From the NCBI GenBank assembly GCA_029881175.1, contig JAOUNC010000095.1, forward strand, positions 1-8,701: DNA of 8,701 nt, read 5' to 3'. This DNA comes from Nitrospirota bacterium (GTDB lineage: Bacteria; Nitrospirota; Nitrospiria; Nitrospirales; UBA8639). Both the position numbers and the translations under genes were made by a program. Positions 1 to 5,959 of this stretch are shown here, one piece after another (position 1 is the first letter of the stretch; the number at the start of each line of letters is the position of its first letter). The notes under the pieces were generated by a model that ran no database searches, was not told where the DNA came from, and saw only the letters and a list, made by a program, of their open reading frames with translations.

Positions 1-266
1 GCTATGAAGGACGTTATCTAAATGGCCGCCTCTGGGTTTCTATAGACAAAATTGGTGGAAGGTATCGATTTAGCCTGGCTGACGTTAAGGGCAATCAGGG
101 GGTGTGGATTAGCGCAAAATCCTTGCGTGCCATTGGACTACAAAATCTCACGGGGTACGCCTATCGCCACCCGCAGTTATCGCCAATTCTCCAAAAAACA
201 GACCGCATCGAACTGCAAGATCAGGTCCTGGTGCTTTTCCCCAAAACGTTGGCCTTGGAAGACTAA
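1..266 (+). CDS. 3' end of an unidentified protein (partial)
   Basis: An open frame enters from the left edge (first full codon at position 3) and runs 87 codons to a TAA at 264-266. I do not recognise the family. The visible C-terminal part has alternating basic and hydrophobic residues, for example WVSIDKIGGRYRFSLADVKG near its start and IELQDQVLVLFPKTLALED at its end. It shows no membrane segment and no obvious catalytic motif. Another + frame (52-411) overlaps it, but that frame reads through the region antisense to the uvrA remnant and looks like a shadow. The gene converges on the uvrA remnant: its stop codon lies where the ancestral uvrA copy would also have ended. This suggests that gene and uvrA were neighbours before the accessory block arrived. 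Coding status is inferred from uninterrupted length and protein-like composition only. Confidence 0.55.
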   Translation, partial: YEGRYLNGRLWVSIDKIGGRYRFSLADVKGNQGVWISAKSLRAIGLQNLTGYAYRHPQLSPILQKTDRIELQDQVLVLFPKTLALED

Positions 267-275
267 AGGGTCAGA

Positions 276-434
276 CTATTTACCGGTGATGGATGTTGAA
301 TGTTTGGCAATGTCTTCAGGTGGGCCTTGGGCGACGAGGGAGCCCCCGGAGTCGCCGCCGCCGGGTCCCAGGTCGATCATCCAATCCGCGCATTTGATGA
401 CGTCCAGATGATGTTCCACTTTAGGAGTTGTCCC
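276..434 (-). pseudogene. uvrA 3'-end remnant (last ~50 codons)
   Basis: The minus-strand translation contains [20 protein letters not shown] followed by GGDSGG. This matches the C-terminus of the intact UvrA in this window ([20 protein letters not shown], then GGDSGG) and continues to a shared SITGK. By hand alignment about 144 bp match the 3' end of the intact gene at roughly 80% identity, so this is not a recent exact duplication. Homology fades upstream of about 434, where a codon is missing, and there is no N-terminal part: no Walker A, signature motif or zinc finger. At the 3' end one extra base creates a TAG (276-278) right after GK. Without it the frame would continue KYLTL and stop around 264, compared with KYLKPLYP in the intact copy. 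It is a relic of a second uvrA allele and cannot make a functional protein. Confidence 0.85.
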
Positions 435-460
435 GACAGGCCTCGAGAAAGAGAAGCTGA

Positions 461-489
461 TTGACAAGTGATGGTGGGTGAGTCACAAT
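461..489 (+). promoter_or_regulatory. Probable promoter of the toxin-antitoxin operon
   Basis: A perfect -35 hexamer TTGACA (461-466) is separated by exactly 17 bp from CACAAT (484-489), which matches the -10 consensus at four of six positions. A start site near 496 would give a leader of about 25 nt before the antitoxin ATG at 521. The promoter sits just inside the accessory block, next to the uvrA remnant. It is predicted from sequence only. Confidence 0.5.
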
Positions 490-490
490 C

Positions 491-509
491 TTGTTGAAAA
501 ATTCAACAA
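491..509 (+). promoter_or_regulatory. Perfect inverted repeat, candidate antitoxin operator
   Basis: TTGTTGAA (491-498), a 3-base AAA spacer and TTCAACAA (502-509) form a perfect 8-bp dyad. It lies between the predicted -10 and the GGAGG ribosome-binding site (511-515), over the expected transcription start. Ribbon-helix-helix antitoxins usually bind short dyads at their own promoter, so this is a natural autoregulatory operator. It could instead act as an RNA hairpin next to the ribosome-binding site. The role is inferred. Confidence 0.45.
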
Positions 510-520
510 TGGAGGAATTT

Positions 521-754
521 ATGGCCACCATGAATTTCAGCGTTCCAGAGGACGTCAAAAAGCAATTTGATAAAGTGTTTGCGGGAAAGAACAAAAGTGC
601 CGTGCTGACTCAACTCATGGAGCAGGCCATTGAAGAGCAAAAACGACTCGGCCGGCGCAAGCGGGCCATCGATCAATTACTGGATCTGCGTGAACACGCT
701 CCTCGGGTGACGGACAAGGATATTCGGGCTGCCCGAACCCAGAGCCGACCATGA
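521..754 (+). CDS. VapB-like ribbon-helix-helix antitoxin
   Basis: This 77-residue protein is the likely antitoxin partner of the downstream PIN toxin. The N-terminus (MNFSVPEDVKKQFDKVF, residues 4-20) looks like the beta strand and first helix of a ribbon-helix-helix DNA-binding domain. KNKSAVLTQLMEQAIEE (24-39) would supply the second helix. The basic stretch KRLGRRKR (41-48) and the C-terminal tail are the likely toxin-binding part. I chose the ATG at 521 because GGAGG lies 5 bases upstream; a longer frame from a TTG at 491 would begin inside the inverted repeat and has no ribosome-binding site. The stop overlaps the toxin start by 4 bp (ATGA), the usual translational coupling of such operons. 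Expected role: DNA-binding autorepressor that neutralises the toxin. Assignment rests on size, fold pattern and the neighbour; the exact antitoxin subfamily is uncertain. Confidence 0.8.
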   Translation: MATMNFSVPEDVKKQFDKVFAGKNKSAVLTQLMEQAIEEQKRLGRRKRAIDQLLDLREHAPRVTDKDIRAARTQSRP

Positions 755-1176
755 CCACATGGGTCGTTGACGCCAGCGTGGCTGTGAAATGGGCCTTGCC
801 CGTTAAGGACCATGAAGCTCATCAAGAACATGCCCTTGCTTTGTTACAAGACATTCGGCAGGGTAAGGCAGCCATTCTTCAACCCCCTCATTGGTTAGCG
901 GAAGTGGGGGGTGTCTTAACTCGATTGGCTCCCAATCATGCGATTGGCATGCTTCAAGCGTTTCTTGCGATGGAGGTCCCAGTCATCACCGAGTGGGAAG
1001 TGTATGAGGAAGGTTGCCGTCTTGCGGTGGACCTCAACCATCATTTCTTTGATACCCTCTACCATGCCGTTGCCCTTCAAGCCCCTGATGCTATCTTCAT
1101 CACCGCCGATGCCCAGTACTTCCGGAAGGCCGCCCAACTAGGCCGAATCATTGAGTTGAAAGATTTCCCTGCTTGA
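751..1176 (+). CDS. VapC-like PIN-domain toxin (RNase)
   Basis: This 141-residue protein spans one PIN domain, the typical VapC length. The acidic residues expected to hold Mg2+ are all visible: D7 in VVDASVAVKW, E51 in HWLAEVGG, D101 in HHFFDTLYHAVA and D120 in FITADAQYF. The toxin should therefore be catalytically intact. VapC toxins cut RNA, often tRNA or rRNA, when released from antitoxin; the target here cannot be read from sequence. Its ATG overlaps the antitoxin stop by 4 bp, so it is expressed from the same promoter and depends on antitoxin translation. The pair is the first gene unit of the accessory block between the two uvrA 3' ends. An intact toxin implies the module is maintained by selection or arrived fairly recently, unlike the decayed integrase beside it. 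Confidence 0.88.
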   Translation: MTTWVVDASVAVKWALPVKDHEAHQEHALALLQDIRQGKAAILQPPHWLAEVGGVLTRLAPNHAIGMLQAFLAMEVPVITEWEVYEEGCRLAVDLNHHFFDTLYHAVALQAPDAIFITADAQYFRKAAQLGRIIELKDFPA

Positions 1177-1487
1177 TCATCTTGACTTATTTCGACCATT
1201 GTTCAAATATTCCTCGTCTTGAACCTCGCCTTTTTGCTTGCCCTGAGTGTTCCATGTGGATAACCTGGGTTTTCAGAGGGATACGGGCATCAATCAGGAA
1301 CTGCTCGAGCATGAAGACGTCAAAACGACGGTGATCTATACATATGACCTTCTTCAAGGGCGGGCGGGGGTTCGTAGTCGCCTAGTATGCGGCTTTTCAG
1401 ATGTGTCCGTAAAATCAGGGGAAGACCATTGTTCGCTCATTTCAATCCGGTTAGGCAATCAGAGTAATAATAGAGGAGGGATGCCTA
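1177..1487. other. Gap without an intact gene; holds an integrase scar
   Basis: Between the toxin stop and the DUF4345 start there is no complete gene. Bases 1280-1384 are a tyrosine-recombinase remnant, listed separately. Bases 1473-1479 (GAGGAGG) are the ribosome-binding site for the next gene. A GTG-initiated frame (1247-1495) crosses the remnant, but its flanking codons do not look like a protein I know. No convincing terminator hairpin follows the toxin gene. Confidence 0.6.
1280..1384 (+). pseudogene. Tyrosine recombinase C-terminal fragment (integron-integrase-like)
   Basis: The translation reads DTGINQELLEHEDVKTT, then VIYTYDLLQGRAGVRSRL. This matches the end of tyrosine recombinases of the IntI/XerC-like group, whose usual form is DIRT.QELLGH.DV.TTMIYTHVL....GVRSPL. 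The second box-II histidine (codon at 1310) and the nucleophilic tyrosine (codon at 1337) survive. The glycine of LGH is now glutamate, and the upstream catalytic domain, including the R/K/H-x-x-R residues, is absent. No stop follows the normal GVRSPL-type ending, so the frame runs on into unrelated codons. It is a dead 35-codon relic on the + strand, between the toxin-antitoxin pair and the DUF4345/DUF302 pair. It indicates that site-specific recombination once acted here. Confidence 0.75.
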
Positions 1488-1901
1488 ATGAATGATTCTT
1501 CTACTGCAAAAATAACGAGCGCATTTCTTGTCTTTTGCGCAATCGGGTTGGTGCCGATCGCTTTATCATACGGCGCGAAGCCATCGTCTAGTCTTTCCAT
1601 GCTTTTTAGTATTACCGTTGATACCACCAATCTCACCCACATTCTGCGCGCGCTCATGGGCTTGTATTTTGGGATGGTCTTGATTTGGATAATGGGTGCT
1701 GTCAATAAATCGCTCGCCAGACCGGCATTAGTAAGCTGCGCGGTATTCATGATCGGGTTGGCCGCAGGACGAGTGCTAAGTATCATTTTGGATGGTTGGC
1801 CACATTGGCTATTGATTGTCTATGCGGTATTGGAAATCATGGTCGGCATTATCGCGATCTATCTTTACCGAATGCAACAAGAGCCCCAAGGCGAAGTATG
1901 A
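1488..1901 (+). CDS. DUF4345-like small integral membrane protein
   Basis: This 137-residue protein has four predicted hydrophobic segments, at roughly residues 10-30, 53-71, 79-98 and 107-127. Family-like motifs are GLVPIALSYG (20-29), NLTHILRALMGLYFGM (48-63) and FMIGLAAGRVLSIILDGWP (87-105). These resemble the DUF4345 family as I recall it; the function of that family is unknown. The ATG at 1488 is preceded by GGAGG (1475-1479) at 8-base spacing. The last codons overlap the next gene by 4 bp (ATGA at 1898-1901), so the two are translationally coupled and likely share a task in the envelope. The short charged C-terminus (QQEPQGEV) would face one side of the inner membrane. I cannot assign a substrate or partner beyond the coupled lipoprotein. 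Confidence 0.75.
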   Translation: MNDSSTAKITSAFLVFCAIGLVPIALSYGAKPSSSLSMLFSITVDTTNLTHILRALMGLYFGMVLIWIMGAVNKSLARPALVSCAVFMIGLAAGRVLSIILDGWPHWLLIVYAVLEIMVGIIAIYLYRMQQEPQGEV

Positions 1902-2776
1902 AGCACATTCTATTTGTAATCTGTCTGCTGCTGCTGATCGCCTGTTCCTGCAGTCCCGAGCGAGTGGCTGAAAGTCGCTTCGTCGAGCCAGATAAACTGT
2001 ACCGGACTCTTGAGGCGAATGTCCGCAGTCATCAAGAGTTTGAAGTAATTATCGATATCGATCATGCTCGTCTCGGTAAAAAAGCTAAATCGCCGATGCC
2101 ACCTGCTCACGTACTAATATGGTCGGATTCAGAACTGGAAGCGGCAATTCTTAAGCACAACCCACTGGCCGCTATTGATTTGCCGCTACGCGCTTTGGCT
2201 TATGAAGACCCAAAAACAGGTATCGCTGCAGTTATCGCTAACAGGTTCAATTACCTTGCAAACCGATATGCACTACCAAATGATGCGACAATTCGGGAAC
2301 GTTACGATACCGATATCGCTAAGGCTATGGCCAACATTCCATCCGAATCGATTGTAAAATTCTCTTCAGATAGCATGCCAGATGCCGGATTGATAACACT
2401 CAATAGTCCGTATGATTTCGCAACTACCAAAACGCGAATACTCGACGTCATCAATTCGCAGTCCGATGCAATAGTATTTGGAGAGTTGGATTTCGCTGCG
2501 CGGTCCCAAAAACATGGTGTAACACTTGAACAAGTGTATCTCATTTTATTTGGTGCTCCGGGCCCTGGTGGAAAAGTCATGGCGTCGGCACCAACGCTGG
2601 GACTTGACGCTTTTTGTCAAAAATTGCTGATTTGGCAGGATAGCCATGGAGGGGTTAACGTTAGTTTTAATGATCTGCGAGCTCTGGCAGAGCGTCAGCA
2701 AGTGTCCAGTGGTCTGGCTCTACGAGTGGTCAATCGCCGGTTAAAAGAAACCTTTACAAAAGCTCTTGAACAATAA
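1898..2776 (+). CDS. Lipoprotein with two DUF302-like domains
   Basis: This 292-residue protein starts with a lipoprotein signal: MKH, a leucine-rich core, and a lipobox ending LIAC with the lipidated cysteine at residue 16 (another Cys at 18). The first DUF302-like unit covers about residues 35-128 and includes PAHVLIWSDSELEAAILKHN (69-88) and AAIDLPLRALAYEDPKTG (91-108), the family's diagnostic aldLPlr..vyed pattern. A second, more diverged unit covers about 165-285, with VYLILFGAPGPGGKVMA (213-229), LGLDAFCQKLLIWQDSHGGV (234-253) and VSFNDLRALAERQQV (255-269). DUF302 domains are widespread but of unknown biochemical role. I chose the ATG at 1898 over an upstream frame start at 1796 because it gives a proper signal peptide and a 4-bp overlap with the DUF4345 gene. 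The product should be membrane-anchored on the periplasmic side. Confidence 0.8.
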   Translation: MKHILFVICLLLLIACSCSPERVAESRFVEPDKLYRTLEANVRSHQEFEVIIDIDHARLGKKAKSPMPPAHVLIWSDSELEAAILKHNPLAAIDLPLRALAYEDPKTGIAAVIANRFNYLANRYALPNDATIRERYDTDIAKAMANIPSESIVKFSSDSMPDAGLITLNSPYDFATTKTRILDVINSQSDAIVFGELDFAARSQKHGVTLEQVYLILFGAPGPGGKVMASAPTLGLDAFCQKLLIWQDSHGGVNVSFNDLRALAERQQVSSGLALRVVNRRLKETFTKALEQ

Positions 2777-2875
2777 ACCTGAAATTTTGCGTGGAAGCGG
2801 ATGGGTGAAAAAATCAGGAGCGAACAAGGTGTTGGACTATACCGGCTGACACCGGACGGTAGCTTAATCGTTAGT
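2777..2875. other. Convergent intergenic spacer at the right edge of the accessory block
   Basis: This 99-bp gap separates the lipoprotein stop from the uvrA stop. It contains weak dyads only, such as TACCG...CGGTA and GGTGT...ACACC (5-bp stems), and no T-rich tract behind a strong hairpin. I do not call a terminator. The right junction of the inserted block should lie here. Confidence 0.4.
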
Positions 2876-5692
2876 TTAGGGATACAGGGGCTTCAGATAT
2901 TTCCCGGTGATGGAATTGAGGTTGTTGGCAATGTGTTCTGGCGAACCTTCGACAACGATATAGCCGCCGGAGTCGCCGCCGCCGGGGCCGAGGTCGATGA
3001 CCCAATCGGCGCATTTGATGACATCCAGGTGATGTTCCACCACCAGGACGGTATTCCCTTCCTCGACCAGTTGATTCAACACAGTTAATAGGCGTGTGAT
3101 GTCTTCCAGATGCAGCCCTCGTGTGGGTTCGTCCAGGATGTAGAGGGCACCTTTGTGGTCTGAGTTGGCGGCTGATCGTTTGGGGGTGTTGGCTAATTCC
3201 CGGGCGATTTTGAGTCGCTGGGTTTCTCCCCCGGAAAGGGTGTTGGCGGGCTGACCCAGCGTGAGGTAGCCCAGCCCAAGCTGCTTGAGTACCCGCAAGC
3301 CTTTGAGGGCTGAGGGGCAAGAGGTCTCGAAGAAGGCGATGGCTTGATCGACGGTGAGATTGAGCACGTCGTGAATGGAGTGATCTTTGACCCGGACTTG
3401 CAGAATCTTGTCTTTGAATCGTTTCCCTTCACATTCTGCGCAGGGCACGTAGAGATCCGCCAGAAAATACATTTCCAGTTTTTCATAGCCATTGCCCTGA
3501 CAACGAGCGCATCGGCCCTTTCCGGTATTAAATGAAAAATGTGCGGGCGTGAGTCGGTGGGCACGCGCTTCAGGGGATTGCGCAAATACGGCTCGAATGT
3601 CTTGATAGGCCTTCAGGTAGGTGATGGGGTTGGAGCGTGGGGTTTTTCCAATGGGTTCTTGGTCGATGAGGCAGACGGTTCGGAGATGCTCCGTACCCGT
3701 CAGGCCTTCGAGTTGAGGGTGTGAAGGGGCAGCCACTTTGAACCAGCGAGCCAGGGCGGCATAGATGGTGGCTTCTACCAGGGTGCTTTTCCCCGATCCG
3801 GAAGGACCAGTGACACAGACCAATGTCCCGAGGGGAATGTGTACCGTGAGGTTTTTGAGGTTTTGTTCACGTACTCCTATGAACGATAGCCGCTTACCAC
3901 TTCCCGCGCGACGTTTTTCAGGAAGGGCAATGCTTCGTTCCCCACGAAAATATTGGGCAGTGAGGGCTTGGGGATGCTTGAGAAAGGTGTGATAGGGAGC
4001 CGCACAGACAACCTGTCCCCCTTGATCGCCTGATTGCGGTCCCAGTTCGACGACGTAATCAGCCTGCTGGATGATCTGTGGATCATGTTCCACCATAATA
4101 ACCGTGTTCCCCCGCTCAGCCAGTTCTCGCAGAATCATGCCCATGGCCTCGGTGTCTCGTGGATGGAGGCCAATTGTCGGCTCATCTAAGACATATTGTG
4201 TCCCTACGAGCTGACAGCCTAGTTGCGTGGCCAGATGAATGCGCTGGGCCTCGCCACCGGATAAGGTCCGCATTTCCCGATTTAACGTGAGATAGTCCAA
4301 GCCCACGCGCAGGAGAAAAGAGAGTTTCGACTGCAGGGCTTGTAACAGATCCTTGGCGACGGCATCTTCAAAATTTCTCAGCGGCAAGGTCTGAAGCCAT
4401 GTTTGCAGTTCGGAAAGTGGCCAACTGCAGACCTCGTGAATGTGGCGTTGATGGATTTTGACCATGAGGGCTTCTGGCCGTAGGCGGGTTCCCTGACAGT
4501 TTGTGCAGGGAGAAGGACTGCGATACCGGCTTAAGAATACCCGGACATGCATCTTGTAGCGTTTACTTTCCAGGTATTCAAAAAACGCATGGATGCCTTC
4601 GAGCTTCCCCTCGCCTTTCCAAATGAGATCACGTTCGCCTTCGGTGAGCTGGTTATAGGGGGTCGCCGGGTTGAGCTGTTTTTTCTTGAAGGCTTTGAGC
4701 ATTTCTTTCTGCCACCAGACATTGGAAGGCTTCGTCCAGGGTTCGATGGCGCCATCCTGTAAGGATTTCTCAGGGTCAGGAATAATCAGCTGTGGGTCGT
4801 AGCGTAAGATGTTGCCAAACCCTTTGCATTCGGGACAGGCTCCAAGAGGGTGATTGAAAGAAAATGACACGGGGCGTGGCGTGGGAAAAGTCCTTTCGCA
4901 TCCTGGGCAGGACAGATGTGAACTATAGGTTAAGGGTTGATTGTTTCCGATGACGATGCTGGCTCGGCCTTCGCTTTCGCGAAACGCCGTTTCCAACGCT
5001 TCACCCAAACGACTCCGCGATTCGGGCTCCAAGGTGAGGCGATCAACCACAACTAAAAGTTCCGATGGCAGAGGTGTGGGGAAGGTGTCGGTGTTTAAGT
5101 TGATTAGTTGTTGGTTGATGACGACACGAATGAACCCTCGTTTTAAGAGGGACGTTTTCATGAACTCAAGCGCATCAGGGTGGGGTGTGGTTTTGGGAAA
5201 ACAGACGAGGGCTCGTTCATTGGGAAAATGATTGAGTAAGTCTTGGGTAACTGTTGTGGGGTGGTGGGCGATGGCCTCCAGCTTGCACTCAGGACAGGTC
5301 AGGCGTCCAATTTTGGCGAAGAGTAATCGGAGATAATCAGAAATTTCGCTGGTGGTACCAACAGTGGAACGCGAAGTCCGGATTGGATTTTTTTGTTCTA
5401 AGGCAATCGAGGGGCGAATATTGGTGAGTCGGTCTACATCGGGGCGTTTCACGCGGTCCAAAAACATGCGCGTATAGGACGAGAGTGATTCCACATAGCG
5501 CCATTGTCCTTCCGCGAAGAGGGTGTCAAAGGCTAACGACGATTTCCCCGACCCGGAAACGCCGGTAATAACCGTGACAGCGTTGTGGGGGATACGGAGT
5601 GAAATGTTTTTGAGGTTATTTTGGCGCGCCCCTTCAATGATCAGTTCGGTGGGGGGCGATTTCGAAGAGGAAGCGGATTTTTTGTGAGTCAT
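2876..5692 (-). CDS. uvrA: UvrA, excinuclease ABC subunit A
   Basis: The damage-recognition ATPase of nucleotide excision repair, which loads UvrB at lesions as a UvrA dimer. About 938 residues, normal full length. ABC domain I: Walker A GVSGSGKSS (44-52), signature LSGGEAQR (~479) and Walker B VLDEPT (~501). A CPEC pair sits at 133-136. The UvrB-binding region follows (~140-255, with LLKRGFIRVV and VVVDRLTLEP), then a zinc finger CPGC...CPEC (~260-283). ABC domain II: Walker A GPSGSGKST (~630), C-terminal zinc finger CARC-X19-CAEC (~730-752), signature LSGGETQR (~820) and Walker B ILDEPT (~852). Having both zinc modules and the UvrB-binding region argues for a true UvrA rather than a UvrA2 paralogue. 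I chose the ATG at 5692; a TTG at 5740 adds 16 unlikely residues, and neither has a strong ribosome-binding site. No clear LexA box is visible upstream. Confidence 0.93.
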   Translation of the reverse strand: MTHKKSASSSKSPPTELIIEGARQNNLKNISLRIPHNAVTVITGVSGSGKSSLAFDTLFAEGQWRYVESLSSYTRMFLDRVKRPDVDRLTNIRPSIALEQKNPIRTSRSTVGTTSEISDYLRLLFAKIGRLTCPECKLEAIAHHPTTVTQDLLNHFPNERALVCFPKTTPHPDALEFMKTSLLKRGFIRVVINQQLINLNTDTFPTPLPSELLVVVDRLTLEPESRSRLGEALETAFRESEGRASIVIGNNQPLTYSSHLSCPGCERTFPTPRPVSFSFNHPLGACPECKGFGNILRYDPQLIIPDPEKSLQDGAIEPWTKPSNVWWQKEMLKAFKKKQLNPATPYNQLTEGERDLIWKGEGKLEGIHAFFEYLESKRYKMHVRVFLSRYRSPSPCTNCQGTRLRPEALMVKIHQRHIHEVCSWPLSELQTWLQTLPLRNFEDAVAKDLLQALQSKLSFLLRVGLDYLTLNREMRTLSGGEAQRIHLATQLGCQLVGTQYVLDEPTIGLHPRDTEAMGMILRELAERGNTVIMVEHDPQIIQQADYVVELGPQSGDQGGQVVCAAPYHTFLKHPQALTAQYFRGERSIALPEKRRAGSGKRLSFIGVREQNLKNLTVHIPLGTLVCVTGPSGSGKSTLVEATIYAALARWFKVAAPSHPQLEGLTGTEHLRTVCLIDQEPIGKTPRSNPITYLKAYQDIRAVFAQSPEARAHRLTPAHFSFNTGKGRCARCQGNGYEKLEMYFLADLYVPCAECEGKRFKDKILQVRVKDHSIHDVLNLTVDQAIAFFETSCPSALKGLRVLKQLGLGYLTLGQPANTLSGGETQRLKIARELANTPKRSAANSDHKGALYILDEPTRGLHLEDITRLLTVLNQLVEEGNTVLVVEHHLDVIKCADWVIDLGPGGGDSGGYIVVEGSPEHIANNLNSITGKYLKPLYP

Positions 5693-5758
5693 TGTGTGAG
5701 TTGGAAAAAGGACTGGCTCACAGGAGCCACTGGTTAACAATCGACTTTTTGGGAGGAC

Positions 5759-5787
5759 AGTATCGAGGAATTTAAAGTTGTTGTCGA
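5759..5787 (-). promoter_or_regulatory. Putative uvrA promoter
   Basis: On the minus strand TCGACA (5782-5787) is followed after exactly 17 bp by GATACT (5759-5764), matching the -35 and -10 consensus at five and four of six positions. A start near 5752 would give a leader of about 60 nt before the uvrA ATG at 5692. This is a consensus match only. Confidence 0.35.
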
Positions 5788-5864
5788 GTCTGCGTACTCT
5801 TTTTCCAGCGCGACTACTCGTTATTGGCTGGCATCTTGTTTGATCATGACGAAATTCAAGAGAG

Positions 5865-5888
5865 ATTCCTGCCAGTAGCCGCAGGAAT
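5865..5888. repeat. REP-like palindrome
   Basis: ATTCCTGC (5865-5872), an 8-base loop and GCAGGAAT (5881-5888) form a perfect 8-bp stem. It runs into GGAATGACGG. Palindromes of the form TTCCTGC...GCAGGAATGACG are common dispersed extragenic elements in many bacterial genomes. It sits downstream of crcB and upstream of uvrA, so it may stabilise the crcB 3' end or simply be a dispersed repeat. Confidence 0.55.
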
Positions 5889-5946
5889 GACGGAAAATAA
5901 AAAAACTATAGGAATGACGGAATAGGAAAAACTACAGGATTGACAG
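5884..5946. repeat. Degenerate 26-27 bp tandem repeat (about 2.4 units)
   Basis: The core GGAATGACGG occurs at 5884-5893 and 5911-5920, and a degenerate GGATTGACAG at 5937-5946, giving periods of 27 and 26 bp. Between cores the units share an A-rich stretch ending in ACTA (for example AAAAACTA). The first unit overlaps the right arm of the palindrome. There are too few, too imperfect units without real spacers for this to be CRISPR. Confidence 0.6.
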
Positions 5947-5959
5947 TGATGGGGACTGC

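Larger units (their letters stand above)
5693..5959. other. Spacer between crcB and uvrA with short repeats
   Basis: This 267-bp stretch contains the putative uvrA promoter (5759-5787), an 8-bp palindrome (5865-5888) and degenerate tandem repeats (5884-5946), listed separately. A short open stretch around 5756-5879 has no start codon and no ribosome-binding site. I see no gene here. Confidence 0.5.

Noticed and set aside
52..411. A 119-codon + strand open frame near the left edge
   Set aside because: It overlaps the better partial gene (to 266) in another frame and its second half is antisense to the uvrA relic, where the GC-rich codons keep all frames open.
1451..1786. A minus-strand open frame of 111 codons
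   Set aside because: It is antisense to the DUF4345-like gene, which has the ribosome-binding site, membrane pattern and coupling to the next gene.
2777..2875. Rho-independent terminator between the convergent lipoprotein and uvrA genes
   Set aside because: Only 5-bp imperfect stems and no U-tract in either direction.
2801..3088. A + strand open frame of 95 codons crossing the uvrA 3' end
   Set aside because: Most of it is antisense to conserved uvrA codons; the repetitive Ala/Gly/Val content is a shadow of the glycine-rich UvrA C-terminus.
5693..5760. LexA/SOS box in front of uvrA
   Set aside because: A CTGT is present on the minus strand near 5757-5760, but there is no matching ACAG at the expected spacing and no GAAC-N4-GTTC.
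5756..5879. A short + strand open stretch upstream of uvrA
   Set aside because: It has no ATG, GTG or ribosome-binding site in frame, it overlaps the putative uvrA promoter and ends in the palindrome.
5884..5946. Short repeats considered as a CRISPR array
   Set aside because: Two full and one decayed 10-bp cores with A-rich linkers; no unique 30-bp spacers, no long conserved repeat and no cas genes.
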